Positions 20,060-30,351 are shown, counted from the stretch's first letter. The stretch: 64,000 nt of DNA from Alphaproteobacteria bacterium CG1_02_46_17 (GCA_001871905.1 MNUG01000017.1:124397-188396); one strand, 5' to 3'. The notes: generated by a model from the letters alone, not told the origin. Made by a program: numbers and translations.

Positions 20060-20524
20060 ATGTTGACCATAAAAATCCGCACAGCCAGAAGCGGGGACTG
20101 GTCACAACTCGAGCCACTCATCGCCGGACTGTGCCAAGTCCACGGCGACAAGCACGGCATTACCCGCAAACAATTCGATGACATGGTGTGCCGATCAAAC
20201 GCGCCTGTCATTCTGCTGGTTGCCGAAACACCGGAAGGTATTCTGACCGGATATGTTTGCGGCTTCATGATGTATGAATTCCATTCTGGAAAGAACCGTT
20301 TCCGTATCCAGAATCTGTTTGTCGCAGAACCCTTCCGCCGCAACCGGATCGGCGAGGCCTTGCTGTTATCCATCCAACGGGAAGCCAGAGAAAAACTGCA
20401 CGCCCAAGGATTTGGTATCGGGGTAGAAAATTGGAATGACGCTGTGCTTACCCTCTACAAACAAATGGGATTTTCTGAAAATGAAAATGCCAAGAACTCA
20501 ACCATGCTGATTAGGAACATATAA
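20060..20524 (+). CDS. GNAT N-acetyltransferase
   Basis: IRTARSGDWSQLEPL; IQNLFVAEPFRRNRIGEALL motif A. Confidence 0.85.
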   Translation: MLTIKIRTARSGDWSQLEPLIAGLCQVHGDKHGITRKQFDDMVCRSNAPVILLVAETPEGILTGYVCGFMMYEFHSGKNRFRIQNLFVAEPFRRNRIGEALLLSIQREAREKLHAQGFGIGVENWNDAVLTLYKQMGFSENENAKNSTMLIRNI

Positions 20525-20525
20525 A

Positions 20526-21137
20526 ATGATCCCGCAAATACAAACAATCGAGCCAATTTTGATCGACATCCCTTTTCCGATCACAACGCCACGACTCAAG
20601 ATTCGCAACATCTTGCCGGGCGATGGCGCTGCGATGCAGGAAGTCCGCACCGAAAGCTGGGATGATCTGTGCAAATGGATGGATTGGACAAATAAAGGCT
20701 TGGGAACTGTCGAAGAGGCCGAAAAAATCATTCGTACCAACTACGCCAAATTTATCCTGCGCGAAGACATGATGTGCGCCGCCTTCACGCATGACGGACG
20801 CTTGATCTCTATGTGTGGCCTCCACCGGTTTGACTGGCGCGCGCGCAGTTTTGACATTGGCTATTACGTACGCTCCAGCGAACACAACAAAGGCTATGCC
20901 ACAGAATTGGCGAACGCTTTGACCCGCTTTGCGTTCGGCGCATTAAAAGCCAATCGGGTTACAATTTACGCAGCAACAGCGAATGCCGCCAGCCGCCGCG
21001 TGATTGAAAAACTGGGGTTTACACTGGAAGTTATCACAGAATTTGATGATTTCCTGCCTGACGGATCACCGACAGGCCATGCCTCCTATGTAAGGTACAA
21101 TACAAACGGCCTGCCTGAATTGGACGCAACTTGGTAA
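20526..21137 (+). CDS. GNAT N-acetyltransferase (RimJ/RimL-like)
   Basis: FDIGYYVRSSEHNKGYATELANALTRFAF ... AASRRVIEKLGF. Confidence 0.88.
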   Translation: MIPQIQTIEPILIDIPFPITTPRLKIRNILPGDGAAMQEVRTESWDDLCKWMDWTNKGLGTVEEAEKIIRTNYAKFILREDMMCAAFTHDGRLISMCGLHRFDWRARSFDIGYYVRSSEHNKGYATELANALTRFAFGALKANRVTIYAATANAASRRVIEKLGFTLEVITEFDDFLPDGSPTGHASYVRYNTNGLPELDATW

Positions 21138-21181
21138 AACTAAAAAGATAAAAAACAGCGCGAGCTGAACAGGAGAGTAAA

Positions 21182-21751
21182 ATGCAAAAAGCAGATATCC
21201 TTAAACTCCTGCCTTTGGAAACAGAGCATCTGGTCATCCGAATGCCGACGTTGGAAGACGTTGACATGCTTCAAAGCGCAAAAGAAAAGCGAGAAGAACT
21301 TCTCCGCCGTTGGATGAGCTGGTCTGACGACTATGGCATGAGCCGCCAAGGCGTCGTTGATTATATCGCCAATTCCGCTATCAATCTCTGCGCTGTCCCA
21401 CTCATAGGGATAGAAAAGGAAACGGGGCATTTTGTGATTGCCACCGGAATTGATGCAGAAGATGACAATTTCTCAACCATCTCAACCGGATGGTGGTTGG
21501 CTAAAGGCTATGAAGGGCAAGGTCTAGCTTTTGAGGCCATGCATAAAATATACGACTTTATGCAACAGACTATCGGCACAAAACGGGTCGAAGCACAATT
21601 TTATGAAGGCAACACCAGAAGCCGCAACCTGATGGAACGCCTTGGTATGAGCTATGTTGAAACAAAGCCAAAATCACATACCAGCCACCTGACCGGAGAA
21701 CTACTCGACGTCATTAAATACAAACGACTATTTGAATTGGAAACAACATGA
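21182..21751 (+). CDS. GNAT N-acetyltransferase (RimJ/RimL-like)
   Basis: GWWLAKGYEGQGLAFEAMHKI ... NTRSRNLMERLGM. Confidence 0.85.
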   Translation: MQKADILKLLPLETEHLVIRMPTLEDVDMLQSAKEKREELLRRWMSWSDDYGMSRQGVVDYIANSAINLCAVPLIGIEKETGHFVIATGIDAEDDNFSTISTGWWLAKGYEGQGLAFEAMHKIYDFMQQTIGTKRVEAQFYEGNTRSRNLMERLGMSYVETKPKSHTSHLTGELLDVIKYKRLFELETT

Positions 21752-21783
21752 GTAATTATTATATCATATAGCGAGTAAAGATA

Positions 21784-23004
21784 ATGAATAACGCAATTTG
21801 CAACCGCAATATCCGAATACTGAATATCTACACGATCTGCATCAATGCCTTGATGCTGCTCCCGATTTTACTGCCCTATTATCGGGATTATCTCGCGCTC
21901 AGTTTCCACGAATTCCTGATGATCGAATCTGTTTTTGCGTTCATGATCGTTATTCTCGATGTTCCAACCGGATGGCTGGCCGATAATTGGGGGCGCAAAA
22001 ACACGCTCATTCTAGGTGCATTCACTTTTGCGCTGGGAATTTTTATGATTGCACAAGCCAGTGGATTCTGGACGGCTGCTCTGGCCGAAGTCATTCTGGG
22101 GGCAGGCACATCTTTGATGAATGGTGCCAACTCGGCCATGCTTTATGATTCCTTGCTATTGGCAGACCGTCAGAGTGAGTACCGCAAACGCGAAGGCTTC
22201 CGCTTTGCTTTGCAACTCTACTCTTGTGCTGCCGCCAGCGTGGTTGGAGGATACCTCTATACGGTGTCGCCGACCCTGCCCGCCTTATTACAGGTCGGAA
22301 TCATCCTCGGTGCAGCGATCCTTGGGTTCTGGTTTATCGAACCACCTCGCCACAAAAAAACGGTTGAAGGACATCCCGTCAAGGATATCTTGCGAACCAT
22401 CAGGTACATCACGCACGGACACAAGGAAATTGCAGGTCTGGTGTTGCTGATGATGCTGATCTTTTCCACCACTAAGATCTGCATGTGGTCGATCCAGATT
22501 TATCTGAAAGAACTGGGCGTTGCAGAGAGCTGGAATGGCTGGACTATCAGCGCCCTGATGCTGGCGGGCGGACTCTGTGGCCATCTGGGACATAAGATAT
22601 GGCCGTCCCTTTATGGCCGCCACGCTCTTTATGCCCTCGGGTCATTGCTAACCCTTTCCCTGATCGGCGCCGGAGTCGGCATCAGCTGGTTAGGTCTGGC
22701 ATCCCTGTCGATCGAAGCTTTTGTCTTCGGCGTCGGCATGCCGCGCGCTCAAGAAGCCATCAACAATCTCGCTGAATCAGGAATGCGCGCCACCATTCTA
22801 TCAAGCGCAAGTCTGGCAACGTCTTTGGGATTTATCCCGATGAGCCAGTTGATCGGATGGATGACCGACCATTACGGCATCGGATCAGGTTTGCTGGCCC
22901 ATGCCGGATTGATCGCAACACTTGGCCTCTTTGCCTATTGGCTAGTGGAACGAAATGCGAAGCGTGGCTATGCCGCCGCAATTTCAACCACTACCGGCAC
23001 ATGA
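21784..23004 (+). CDS. MFS transporter
   Basis: 12-TM-like; DVPTGWLADNWGRKNTLILG MFS signature. Confidence 0.88.
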   Translation: MNNAICNRNIRILNIYTICINALMLLPILLPYYRDYLALSFHEFLMIESVFAFMIVILDVPTGWLADNWGRKNTLILGAFTFALGIFMIAQASGFWTAALAEVILGAGTSLMNGANSAMLYDSLLLADRQSEYRKREGFRFALQLYSCAAASVVGGYLYTVSPTLPALLQVGIILGAAILGFWFIEPPRHKKTVEGHPVKDILRTIRYITHGHKEIAGLVLLMMLIFSTTKICMWSIQIYLKELGVAESWNGWTISALMLAGGLCGHLGHKIWPSLYGRHALYALGSLLTLSLIGAGVGISWLGLASLSIEAFVFGVGMPRAQEAINNLAESGMRATILSSASLATSLGFIPMSQLIGWMTDHYGIGSGLLAHAGLIATLGLFAYWLVERNAKRGYAAAISTTTGT

Positions 23005-23780
23005 TCGCTGGTTTTATCCCAGTCGCGCGCCGAGGTTAGAACATCGTGCGACCGGAGACATCCCTCCAAAGGAGGAGTCACCCAGATATGATCAAGCCGC
23101 CGACCGCGATTGGATTTTTTCCAGTCGCGGTTTCGGTATGACCACCATGTATAAAGCTTTTCATCCAGTGGTACAAAGTGGCGGCCCACATCTACCCAGG
23201 ACAAACTATCACGAAACGCCGTAAGCTTTTCGACCTCAATCGGTGTATGGGACACCACATCCAAAAGCTGTTTGTGCGACCACACATCCTGTTCAAAGGG
23301 CGCAATATTAAAATCCCCGACGGCCATCACCTTATCGGTCTTTTTATATTCCTTGCTGAACCAGCCTTTCAGCTCATCCACGAAATCAAGCTTATGCCCG
23401 AACTTTTCATTCTGGTCACGATCAGGAATATCTCCCCCCGCCGGAATATAAAGGTTGTGCAGATCAAACCCTCCGATACGCACCATGATATGTCGGCAAT
23501 CTTCCCGCGCAACGCGGTGATGAATCCCGACAGTTTCAAACGGCACACGCGACAGGATCGCCACCCCGTTATAGGATTTCATCCCGTGAATATGGCGATG
23601 GATAAACCCCGCAGCATCAAAAACATCATGCGGAAAAAATTCGTCCGGAGTCTTGGTTTCCTGCAAACAAATCACATCCGCACGCAAATCGGCAGCAGCC
23701 TTCAGAACCAATCCCGCCCGCAAACGCACCGAATTGATATTCCATGTCATAATCCGTAAGTTTTGGAGTGTTCCAATCAT
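22968..23780 (-). CDS. xth: exodeoxyribonuclease III
   Basis: MTWNINSVRLR, CLQETK, SDHVPVVVEI. Confidence 0.92.
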   Translation of the reverse strand: MIGTLQNLRIMTWNINSVRLRAGLVLKAAADLRADVICLQETKTPDEFFPHDVFDAAGFIHRHIHGMKSYNGVAILSRVPFETVGIHHRVAREDCRHIMVRIGGFDLHNLYIPAGGDIPDRDQNEKFGHKLDFVDELKGWFSKEYKKTDKVMAVGDFNIAPFEQDVWSHKQLLDVVSHTPIEVEKLTAFRDSLSWVDVGRHFVPLDEKLYTWWSYRNRDWKKSNRGRRLDHIWVTPPLEGCLRSHDVLTSARDWDKTSDHVPVVVEIAAA

Positions 23781-23788
23781 CTTGTCTC

Positions 23789-24136
23789 CTATGGAAGAGC
23801 ATTTATAGCGGGAAAAGCCACTGCGTGGGCACAAAATTTGAATATAAGAGAAAAAGAACCCCCAAATTGTGAACCACGCTTTAATAGTTTGTTTGCCGCT
23901 TTTTGCTTTTTAAGAGAAGATATTTGGAGTTCCACATATCGCCGATAGCGCCGCTGTTGAAAAAGATAGGAACGTACACACCGCCATTGACGCGAGTACA
24001 TCCCGTGTTTTACTGCATTTTGAGAGGATTTTTGTTTACCAGAATCCGTACGCGGGCCCGTCGATTTTGTCCAAGGAGCCCACCGCCTGATGGCCTCCCG
24101 TTGTTTCTGTTTTTGCTCTTCTGTCCATTGACGCAT
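23789..24136 (-). CDS. short STGPRT/NA-KHG motif protein
   Basis: MRQWTEEQKQKQREAIRRWAPWTKSTGPRTDSGKQKSSQNAVKHGMYSRQ; a recurring bacterial small-protein motif. Confidence 0.5.
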   Translation of the reverse strand: MRQWTEEQKQKQREAIRRWAPWTKSTGPRTDSGKQKSSQNAVKHGMYSRQWRCVRSYLFQQRRYRRYVELQISSLKKQKAANKLLKRGSQFGGSFSLIFKFCAHAVAFPAINALP

Positions 24137-24354
24137 CCGGCCATTATAGGAATAAAGTCATAAAATAGCAAGAGGATTCCTCCCCACAAAATTATATAGT
24201 CCTGTCATCAAAAATAGCGGAATCGATGGATCACTCTAGAATCGCTCTAAAATTACTGCCTGATTCAGGTGATGGCAACCTGTCCGATTTTTTTATTGAC
24301 ATATAATACACAGATGGTCATTATTATCACGTTTCGTAAAATAAGGATAGGATA

Positions 24355-24903
24355 ATGACAGACCCAATGAGCGAAGATTCAGCCCAACAAAGTGAACCAT
24401 ATCCTTTAGGACGAGGCCGCCTGTATCACGTTGGAAGGGGTGCAAAGGATTTTGGTGGCAGAGTTTGTGCTGCCAATATCGTTTGTTTTGGTGCTTTTAA
24501 TATTGCTGGCGGCGCTGATGTTGCTACTGTTGCTGTTATTGCCGGTAGTATCGCTTTTGCTAGCAAAGTAGGTATTCGTCGTGTTTCTTCACTGGCTTCA
24601 GAGGCTTCATATGAATACGCGAAAAATATTTTGGAGGAAGAACAACATATCTTCGCACGTACAGGCGGTGCGCTGGTCTTCTGTTTTGGCTTCGCTGGCG
24701 GAGTTGTAGGAGAAAATATAGCTCATCATATTGCTACGTCGGCACTGGAAACAAACGCTCTACCAGTACAGGAAATCGACAAATCATCTCTAAGACAAGA
24801 TTTTTCCATCTCGGACTTAAGAAATAGAGATTGTGTCGTCGTCGTGAATCAAGGGCAAGCCCCTCGGGTTATCAGCGGTAAATGCAAAATACAGCCACGC
24901 TAG
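24355..24903 (+). CDS. hypothetical protein with hydrophobic segments
   Basis: 182 aa, two likely TM regions. Confidence 0.5.
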   Translation: MTDPMSEDSAQQSEPYPLGRGRLYHVGRGAKDFGGRVCAANIVCFGAFNIAGGADVATVAVIAGSIAFASKVGIRRVSSLASEASYEYAKNILEEEQHIFARTGGALVFCFGFAGGVVGENIAHHIATSALETNALPVQEIDKSSLRQDFSISDLRNRDCVVVVNQGQAPRVISGKCKIQPR

Positions 24904-24934
24904 GTTACTCTCCCCGTCATTTCAAGGAAGAAAC

Positions 24935-25270
24935 CTAAAACGGCAAACCGCCGCCGCCGAGCATACCGGGAGGCAAACCCATATCGGCCATGGCTTTTTG
25001 GGTTTCATCGGCTGTTTTCTGGTCAGCTTTTTCGCGCGCATCGTTACAGGCCGCCTTGATCAAATCTTCGAGGACTTCTTTATCTTCTGCAGAGATCAAA
25101 GAAGGGTCGATCATCAAACTCCTCATCATCCCCTTACAGGTCATAGTCACTTTGACCAGCCCACCGCCTGATTGGCCGGAGACCTCCAGTTTAGCAATTT
25201 CTTCTTGTAATTCTGCCATTTTCTTTTGGACGGCTTGGGCTTTTTGCATCATTTGCTGCATATTAAACAT
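24935..25270 (-). CDS. YbaB/EbfC nucleoid-associated protein
   Basis: MQQMMQKAQAVQKKMAELQEE, C-terminal GLPPGMLGGGGLPF; adjacent to dnaX. Confidence 0.93.
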   Translation of the reverse strand: MFNMQQMMQKAQAVQKKMAELQEEIAKLEVSGQSGGGLVKVTMTCKGMMRSLMIDPSLISAEDKEVLEDLIKAACNDAREKADQKTADETQKAMADMGLPPGMLGGGGLPF

Positions 25271-25272
25271 CT

Positions 25273-26952
25273 TTACTGTTCCTCTTTTTCGATAGATAAA
25301 ATTTCTGTCCCCGGAAAAGCCACCAAAATACGTGCCACCACCGGATCAGCCATGACGGCCTGACGTTCAGCTTCCAAAGCCATTGCATGTTGGCGCGCCA
25401 AAGTCGGTTGTCCTTGCTGCATCGAGATCGACACCAACCAGCGCCGCCCCGTAATTTCAGACAATTTCCGCCCTAGATCCTGTGCCAGTTTCGGATCGGC
25501 ATCCGGTGTGGCATGATATTCAAGGCGTCCGGCCTCAAGCTTAACCAGTTCAACCCCATGCACAACATTAGAGGCCAAAATCATCGCCCCGTTTTGTTCC
25601 AGCAACCCCACAACATCGGACAATGTTTCAAGGTTGGCATTTGCCACCGCCACAGGTTGGGACATGGCAACCGGTTGTGCAGCAATTTTTGCCCCCGCCC
25701 CACCAGAAACAGAAGCCACAGCCCCGCCACCTGAACCACCGGAAGACGCACGCGCCCCACCACCGCCCGAGACAATTGTCCCGTCTTTGAGCTGTTTTAA
25801 CACCGTTGCAGGATCAGGTAAATCCGCAGCATAAATCAAGCGGATTATCACCATTTCTGCCGTCGCTTGCGGATTTGGAGACTGCTGGAGTTCACCCAAA
25901 CCCTTGAGCAAAACCTGCCACACCCGTGTCAAGGCAGGAATACCGGTTTTAGCCGCCATATCGGCCGCACGATCCCGTTCAGCCGTTGCCATGTTGGGTT
26001 CAACCGTTGCAGGGGGAGCCTTGATCGTCAAAAACTTGCTCATCAAATGGGTGATATCGAGCAAGTCCTGCAAAACAGTTTGTGGGTCAGCCCCCGCACG
26101 ATACAAATCTGCCATAATTTTCATGGCATCTTCGCCATTTCCACCCAGTGCCGCTTGCATCAAATCAAGTAATTTGCTGCGATCTGCCAGACCCAGCATC
26201 GAGCGCACCTGAAGCGCGGTAATGCCACTTTCGCTCAGGGCCATGGCCTGATCGAGAATAGACAACCCGTCCCGCACCGATCCGTCGGCTGCGCGGGCAA
26301 TCATGGCAATTGCTTCGTCTTCGGCAGTTACCTTTTCTTGTGCACAAACATTCTTGTAATGTTGCAGCAAAGTTTCCGCATCAACACGGCGCAAGTCAAA
26401 CCGTTGGCAGCGCGACAGCACCGTCACAGGAACTTTGCGAATCTCGGTGGTTGCAAAGATAAACTTCACATGGGGCGGCGGTTCTTCCAGAGTTTTGAGC
26501 AACGCATTAAAGGCGTTTTTGGAAAGCATATGCACTTCGTCGATGATATAGACTTTATACCGTGCAGAAGTCGGTGCATACCGTACCCCATCCAGAATTT
26601 CGCGAATATCATCAATACCGGTGCGGGATGCTGCATCCATCTCCATCACATCCGGATGACGATCCTCCGCAATTGCCCGACAAATATCGCAATCATCCGT
26701 TGGTCCCGTACTCGGCCCCGAAGTTCCATCTGCCCCTGTATAATTCAAGGCCTTGGCAATAATCCGTGCCGTCGTGGTTTTCCCGACCCCACGCACACCG
26801 GTCAGCATAAAGGCGTGCGCCACCCGACCCGAGGAAATAGCATTGGTAAGGGTACGCACCAGCGCATCCTGACCAATCAATTGGCCAAAATTCTGGGGGC
26901 GATATTTACGCGCCAAAACGCGGTAAGCTTGTTTTTCTTGAATATCTGACAT
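25273..26952 (-). CDS. dnaX: DNA polymerase III subunit gamma/tau
   Basis: ARKYRPQNFGQLIGQD, GVRGVGKTTTARI, IDEVHMLS, TLEEPPPHVKFIFATTE. Confidence 0.95.
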   Translation of the reverse strand: MSDIQEKQAYRVLARKYRPQNFGQLIGQDALVRTLTNAISSGRVAHAFMLTGVRGVGKTTTARIIAKALNYTGADGTSGPSTGPTDDCDICRAIAEDRHPDVMEMDAASRTGIDDIREILDGVRYAPTSARYKVYIIDEVHMLSKNAFNALLKTLEEPPPHVKFIFATTEIRKVPVTVLSRCQRFDLRRVDAETLLQHYKNVCAQEKVTAEDEAIAMIARAADGSVRDGLSILDQAMALSESGITALQVRSMLGLADRSKLLDLMQAALGGNGEDAMKIMADLYRAGADPQTVLQDLLDITHLMSKFLTIKAPPATVEPNMATAERDRAADMAAKTGIPALTRVWQVLLKGLGELQQSPNPQATAEMVIIRLIYAADLPDPATVLKQLKDGTIVSGGGGARASSGGSGGGAVASVSGGAGAKIAAQPVAMSQPVAVANANLETLSDVVGLLEQNGAMILASNVVHGVELVKLEAGRLEYHATPDADPKLAQDLGRKLSEITGRRWLVSISMQQGQPTLARQHAMALEAERQAVMADPVVARILVAFPGTEILSIEKEEQ

Positions 26953-26961
26953 GGCATAAAC

Positions 26962-28137
26962 CTAGAGAGAGTCGATCACAGCTTCAACCCAAAACAAGGA
27001 AAAAACCCCAACGATCAACATTTCAAGATGATTATGCAGCGGTTCGAGACGATTCCGCAGCTTTTCCGCCTGATCCGACAGTTTCCCTAACTTCTTGCGC
27101 AACTCGGCAGAAGCTATATTGGCATCGCTGGAGTTGTCATTTGAAGCCTGTCGCACAAAAATATCAGCCAATGAATCACTGCCTTCCCTGATCCGACGTT
27201 TGACATCACGCAGCTCTGTCACCAGTTCCGGATAATCTTTGCCCGGCCACATCCGACGGATCAGACCCAGTTGACGGGTCGTGATCCCACGATATTCGGC
27301 AAACGGATTGGCATTAAAAATAGTCGGCAACGAGCCAAGCTTCATTTCATCACGCATCCACGCCCAGTCGATAATAGCCCAGTTACCATCAAAGTCCTCG
27401 GTCAGAGCTGTTGCTCCCTCAACCCAATCTCCACTATTCATATATAAAATCTCGGGTTTCTGGACAATTTCCGCGTGGTGGATATGACCACAAATCACCC
27501 CATCGAATTTGGCCACAATATTCTTACCCGTCACAGCCAGTTCAAAATCACCAATAATGCCAAAGATTTTTTTGGTTTTGCGTTTTAGGAACGCAGCAGG
27601 AGAAATATGCAGCCCCGTTGCCTCTTTGACAGCATCCCGCAGCATCCCATTAAAATGCACAAACCCCTCATAGGCGCGATCCGCATATTGTGCGATTACT
27701 TTCTTCTTGGTGGATTTCATAAATCCGTCAAAAACATCTCCGTGAAGCACCAGAAACTTTCGCCCCTTGGCATCCTGATGCTTGAAGCTCTTGCCAAATT
27801 GGATTGAGGATTCATGACTGTGTGCCTTATCCTTGAAGCGGATTGTCCGCCCTGCGATACCAGTTTTTTTTCGTGCCCAATCATCATCATGATTGCCCCG
27901 CAAGTAAATGACTTCTGTGCCGCGCGCCGCCACAGCATTCAGACCATCAAGGCATCTGGCATGCATCTCGGGAAAGGCGTCACGTTTCTTGTTTTTAAGC
28001 CCCCATCCTTCGATGATATCCCCGTTCAAGATCAGCCGCTCACAAGAAGCATGCTGCAAAAACTCAAAAAGAAAGGCTGCAGAAGCAGCTCGTTTTCCTA
28101 AATGCGTATCAGAAATGATGATGGTTTTGTACTTCAT
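26962..28137 (-). CDS. calcineurin-like metallophosphoesterase (LpxH-like)
   Basis: SDTHLGKR, LNGDIIEGW, LRGNHDDDW, VICGHIHHAE, YMNSGDWVE. Confidence 0.85.
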   Translation of the reverse strand: MKYKTIIISDTHLGKRAASAAFLFEFLQHASCERLILNGDIIEGWGLKNKKRDAFPEMHARCLDGLNAVAARGTEVIYLRGNHDDDWARKKTGIAGRTIRFKDKAHSHESSIQFGKSFKHQDAKGRKFLVLHGDVFDGFMKSTKKKVIAQYADRAYEGFVHFNGMLRDAVKEATGLHISPAAFLKRKTKKIFGIIGDFELAVTGKNIVAKFDGVICGHIHHAEIVQKPEILYMNSGDWVEGATALTEDFDGNWAIIDWAWMRDEMKLGSLPTIFNANPFAEYRGITTRQLGLIRRMWPGKDYPELVTELRDVKRRIREGSDSLADIFVRQASNDNSSDANIASAELRKKLGKLSDQAEKLRNRLEPLHNHLEMLIVGVFSLFWVEAVIDSL

Positions 28138-28185
28138 AGATTGCTCCCTTTTATTATTTGAACACGCCATTCCCAACCTAAATCC

Positions 28186-28566
28186 TTACACTAAAGCGGC
28201 AGTCAACCCACGAATTTCCTGACCAATATCGTAACTGGAACCCTGACCGATCATCACGGAAAAGCCCAGACCTTTATAATTTGTTGCCAGAACAGGGAAC
28301 AACCCGCCTTCCCGCGTTACTTCCTCTGGAGGATAATTCTCGAAAACGCTTTCAACTGCATTCCGGAATTCTTCTTTGGTAAAAGAATATTCCTGAGAAG
28401 AATAGGCAACACGCTCCGAAGTCACAACGTCTCCACCTGACACGATTCTGTTAAACTCGGTCATCAATTCTGAAAATCTGGGAGTATTGATAAAGTCACG
28501 TCTTAGCCGTGCAAGACGGGCATATTCTTTGGCAAAACCACTCAAGGGGTTATCTGTTACAGACAT
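28186..28566 (-). CDS. hypothetical protein
   Basis: Start at MSVTDNPLSGFAKEY; coding-like. Confidence 0.45.
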   Translation of the reverse strand: MSVTDNPLSGFAKEYARLARLRRDFINTPRFSELMTEFNRIVSGGDVVTSERVAYSSQEYSFTKEEFRNAVESVFENYPPEEVTREGGLFPVLATNYKGLGFSVMIGQGSSYDIGQEIRGLTAALV

Positions 28567-28598
28567 CCAGAACCTGCATAAACACAAAAATATCGGTG

Positions 28599-28689
28599 GA
28601 AGACCGGACACGACCCGAAAAGAATTCGTTGCGGCTGCTGCCTTTCGGCCCTGACCGGATTAGCGAGATTTTCGCCCGCGCCGATCTTC
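28599..28689 (-). ncRNA. ffs: signal recognition particle RNA (4.5S-type)
   Basis: Minus strand GGTCAGGGCCGAAAGGCAGCAGCC SRP core; closing stem GAAGATCGG/CCGGTCTTC. Confidence 0.9.
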
Positions 28690-28742
28690 CGCTGTTCTTC
28701 TAGCAAATCATATCTAACAACGCAAGAATTAAACCGGAAAAA

Positions 28743-29777
28743 CTAAACTGGAGCAGGCTTTATCTCCGGGCAGGAAAAATGAACAACTTCCCGCACGGAG
28801 GACGCAAAAGCCCCCATCAGTTTTCTGGAATGATCAATTTTTGAAAACGGGTTATCAACCCCCAGATCCTGCCATGTCTCGGTGTACTCGTACCCATGTT
28901 CGGTCTGGATATGCAACCCGTCCAGCCGCATGGTCAGCAACCCCCATAACCCGTACCTGTCACAGGCCAGACCTTGAACATAAGATGTTGAATCTCCTGA
29001 ATTCATATAGAGTTTTCCTTTATCCGTACGGTAAAACCCGCCCGTATGCGTATGGCCAGAAATCACCCTGTCAAATGTTCTCAACCGGTCAAGTTTACTT
29101 TTGATTGCCTCAATCGCCCTCACTCTGGATAAAATCGCATCCTTCAGGAAACGGGAACCAAAGCCATGTTTCAAATCATGAGCAAAAGAATAATCTGCCT
29201 CTAACCCCAGAGCTTTTCTTAGCTGGCAAGGATTTCTACGATCCAGACGTTGAACCATCTGGATAAAATGATCGCCGAACCAATGCCAGAATCCCTGCTG
29301 GTTCTGACGCAACTCGATATCCTCCTGATGGCCGTGTTCAGCCAGAATTTTCCGCCCCACAGGATCATTAAAATGAATTTTAGGCAGGATTTTCAAACCG
29401 TTCAAATTTTCGTGCAGCAATTTTTCCAGACCAATATCATGATTGCCAACACATAAGACTGTTGGAATACTCTGCGCCTTAGCAAAAATTGTTGATAAAG
29501 CCAGCACATGGGACGGATCGCTCAAAGCATCGCGACCCTGCTGAACCAGATATTCCCCGTCAATAATATCACCGTTGAGATGCAGATGTTCGGGGGTCAT
29601 AATATTAAGGAAATAAGAAAGCTGTTCGGCTTGGGAATTTTCCCACCCCAGATGAATATCGGACAGGGACAACAACCAGAGCCGCAATTTCGGCGAGCTT
29701 CCAGCAACCGAAACGCGGTCAAACGTCAAACGATCTGTAAACTCAGATATTTTTGAAAATGCTTTGTCCCTGTTCAT
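28743..29777 (-). CDS. calcineurin-like metallophosphoesterase, second LpxH-like paralogue
   Basis: LSDIHLGWENSQ, LNGDIIDGE, VGNHDIGLE, VISGHTHTGG, YMNSGD. Confidence 0.85.
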   Translation of the reverse strand: MNRDKAFSKISEFTDRLTFDRVSVAGSSPKLRLWLLSLSDIHLGWENSQAEQLSYFLNIMTPEHLHLNGDIIDGEYLVQQGRDALSDPSHVLALSTIFAKAQSIPTVLCVGNHDIGLEKLLHENLNGLKILPKIHFNDPVGRKILAEHGHQEDIELRQNQQGFWHWFGDHFIQMVQRLDRRNPCQLRKALGLEADYSFAHDLKHGFGSRFLKDAILSRVRAIEAIKSKLDRLRTFDRVISGHTHTGGFYRTDKGKLYMNSGDSTSYVQGLACDRYGLWGLLTMRLDGLHIQTEHGYEYTETWQDLGVDNPFSKIDHSRKLMGAFASSVREVVHFSCPEIKPAPV

Positions 29778-29924
29778 TTTTTTCGACTAAATTATGTCTT
29801 TATAAAAAACTAGCCGGAACACAGCCGTAACGCAAGGAAAAAGACGTTAATTTTGACCGAAAATGCTGCGGCACTGCGCCATAAAGGCCGCAGACGCGAT
29901 GTCAGAAACTTATTTGGAGGGGCT

Positions 29925-30218
29925 CTATGCCGGCGAACGGCCGATCTGTCCCCAGACCGTATAGGGATTAAAATCTGCAGGGAGAGGTAAATCTTCTTTG
30001 CTGCGAACGGCAGACGCTGGAATATTTTTCGGCAACGCGCCAGACAGAAGAACTTCATCGGGATAACTCGTATCGAGGTAAAAAACTTCCCCACTCGCGA
30101 CAGTCAGAGGGCTTTTCGCAACAGGCTTCTTTGCAACAGCAGTATCCGGAGTCCTAAAAAAAGCTGCGGCTTCATCTCCCAAATTCTCGTCTCGCGAGAA
30201 GTCATCGAACAGGCTCAT
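29925..30218 (-). CDS. hypothetical protein
   Basis: 97 aa ORF downstream of nothing recognisable; own start. Confidence 0.4.
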   Translation of the reverse strand: MSLFDDFSRDENLGDEAAAFFRTPDTAVAKKPVAKSPLTVASGEVFYLDTSYPDEVLLSGALPKNIPASAVRSKEDLPLPADFNPYTVWGQIGRSPA

Positions 30219-30351
30219 TTAGTGGTCTCCTTGATTTAACTGATTTTTTTGATTGGTTTCACAGTTATGTATATAGAGATAAAAACAGACTCTTGCAATC
30301 GAAAAGAAAAACGGATAGGAAAAATCCCGATCTTCAACAAAAAATCATTGT

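Noticed and set aside
25680-25800. Gly/Ser/Ala-rich low-complexity stretch in dnaX
   Set aside because: Ordinary flexible linker between gamma and tau regions; not treated as a repeat element.
26338-26949. 203-aa plus-strand ORF within dnaX
   Set aside because: Antisense to the conserved AAA+ core of dnaX.
28509-28703. 64-aa plus-strand ORF over the SRP RNA
   Set aside because: Region is fully explained by the minus-strand SRP RNA fold.
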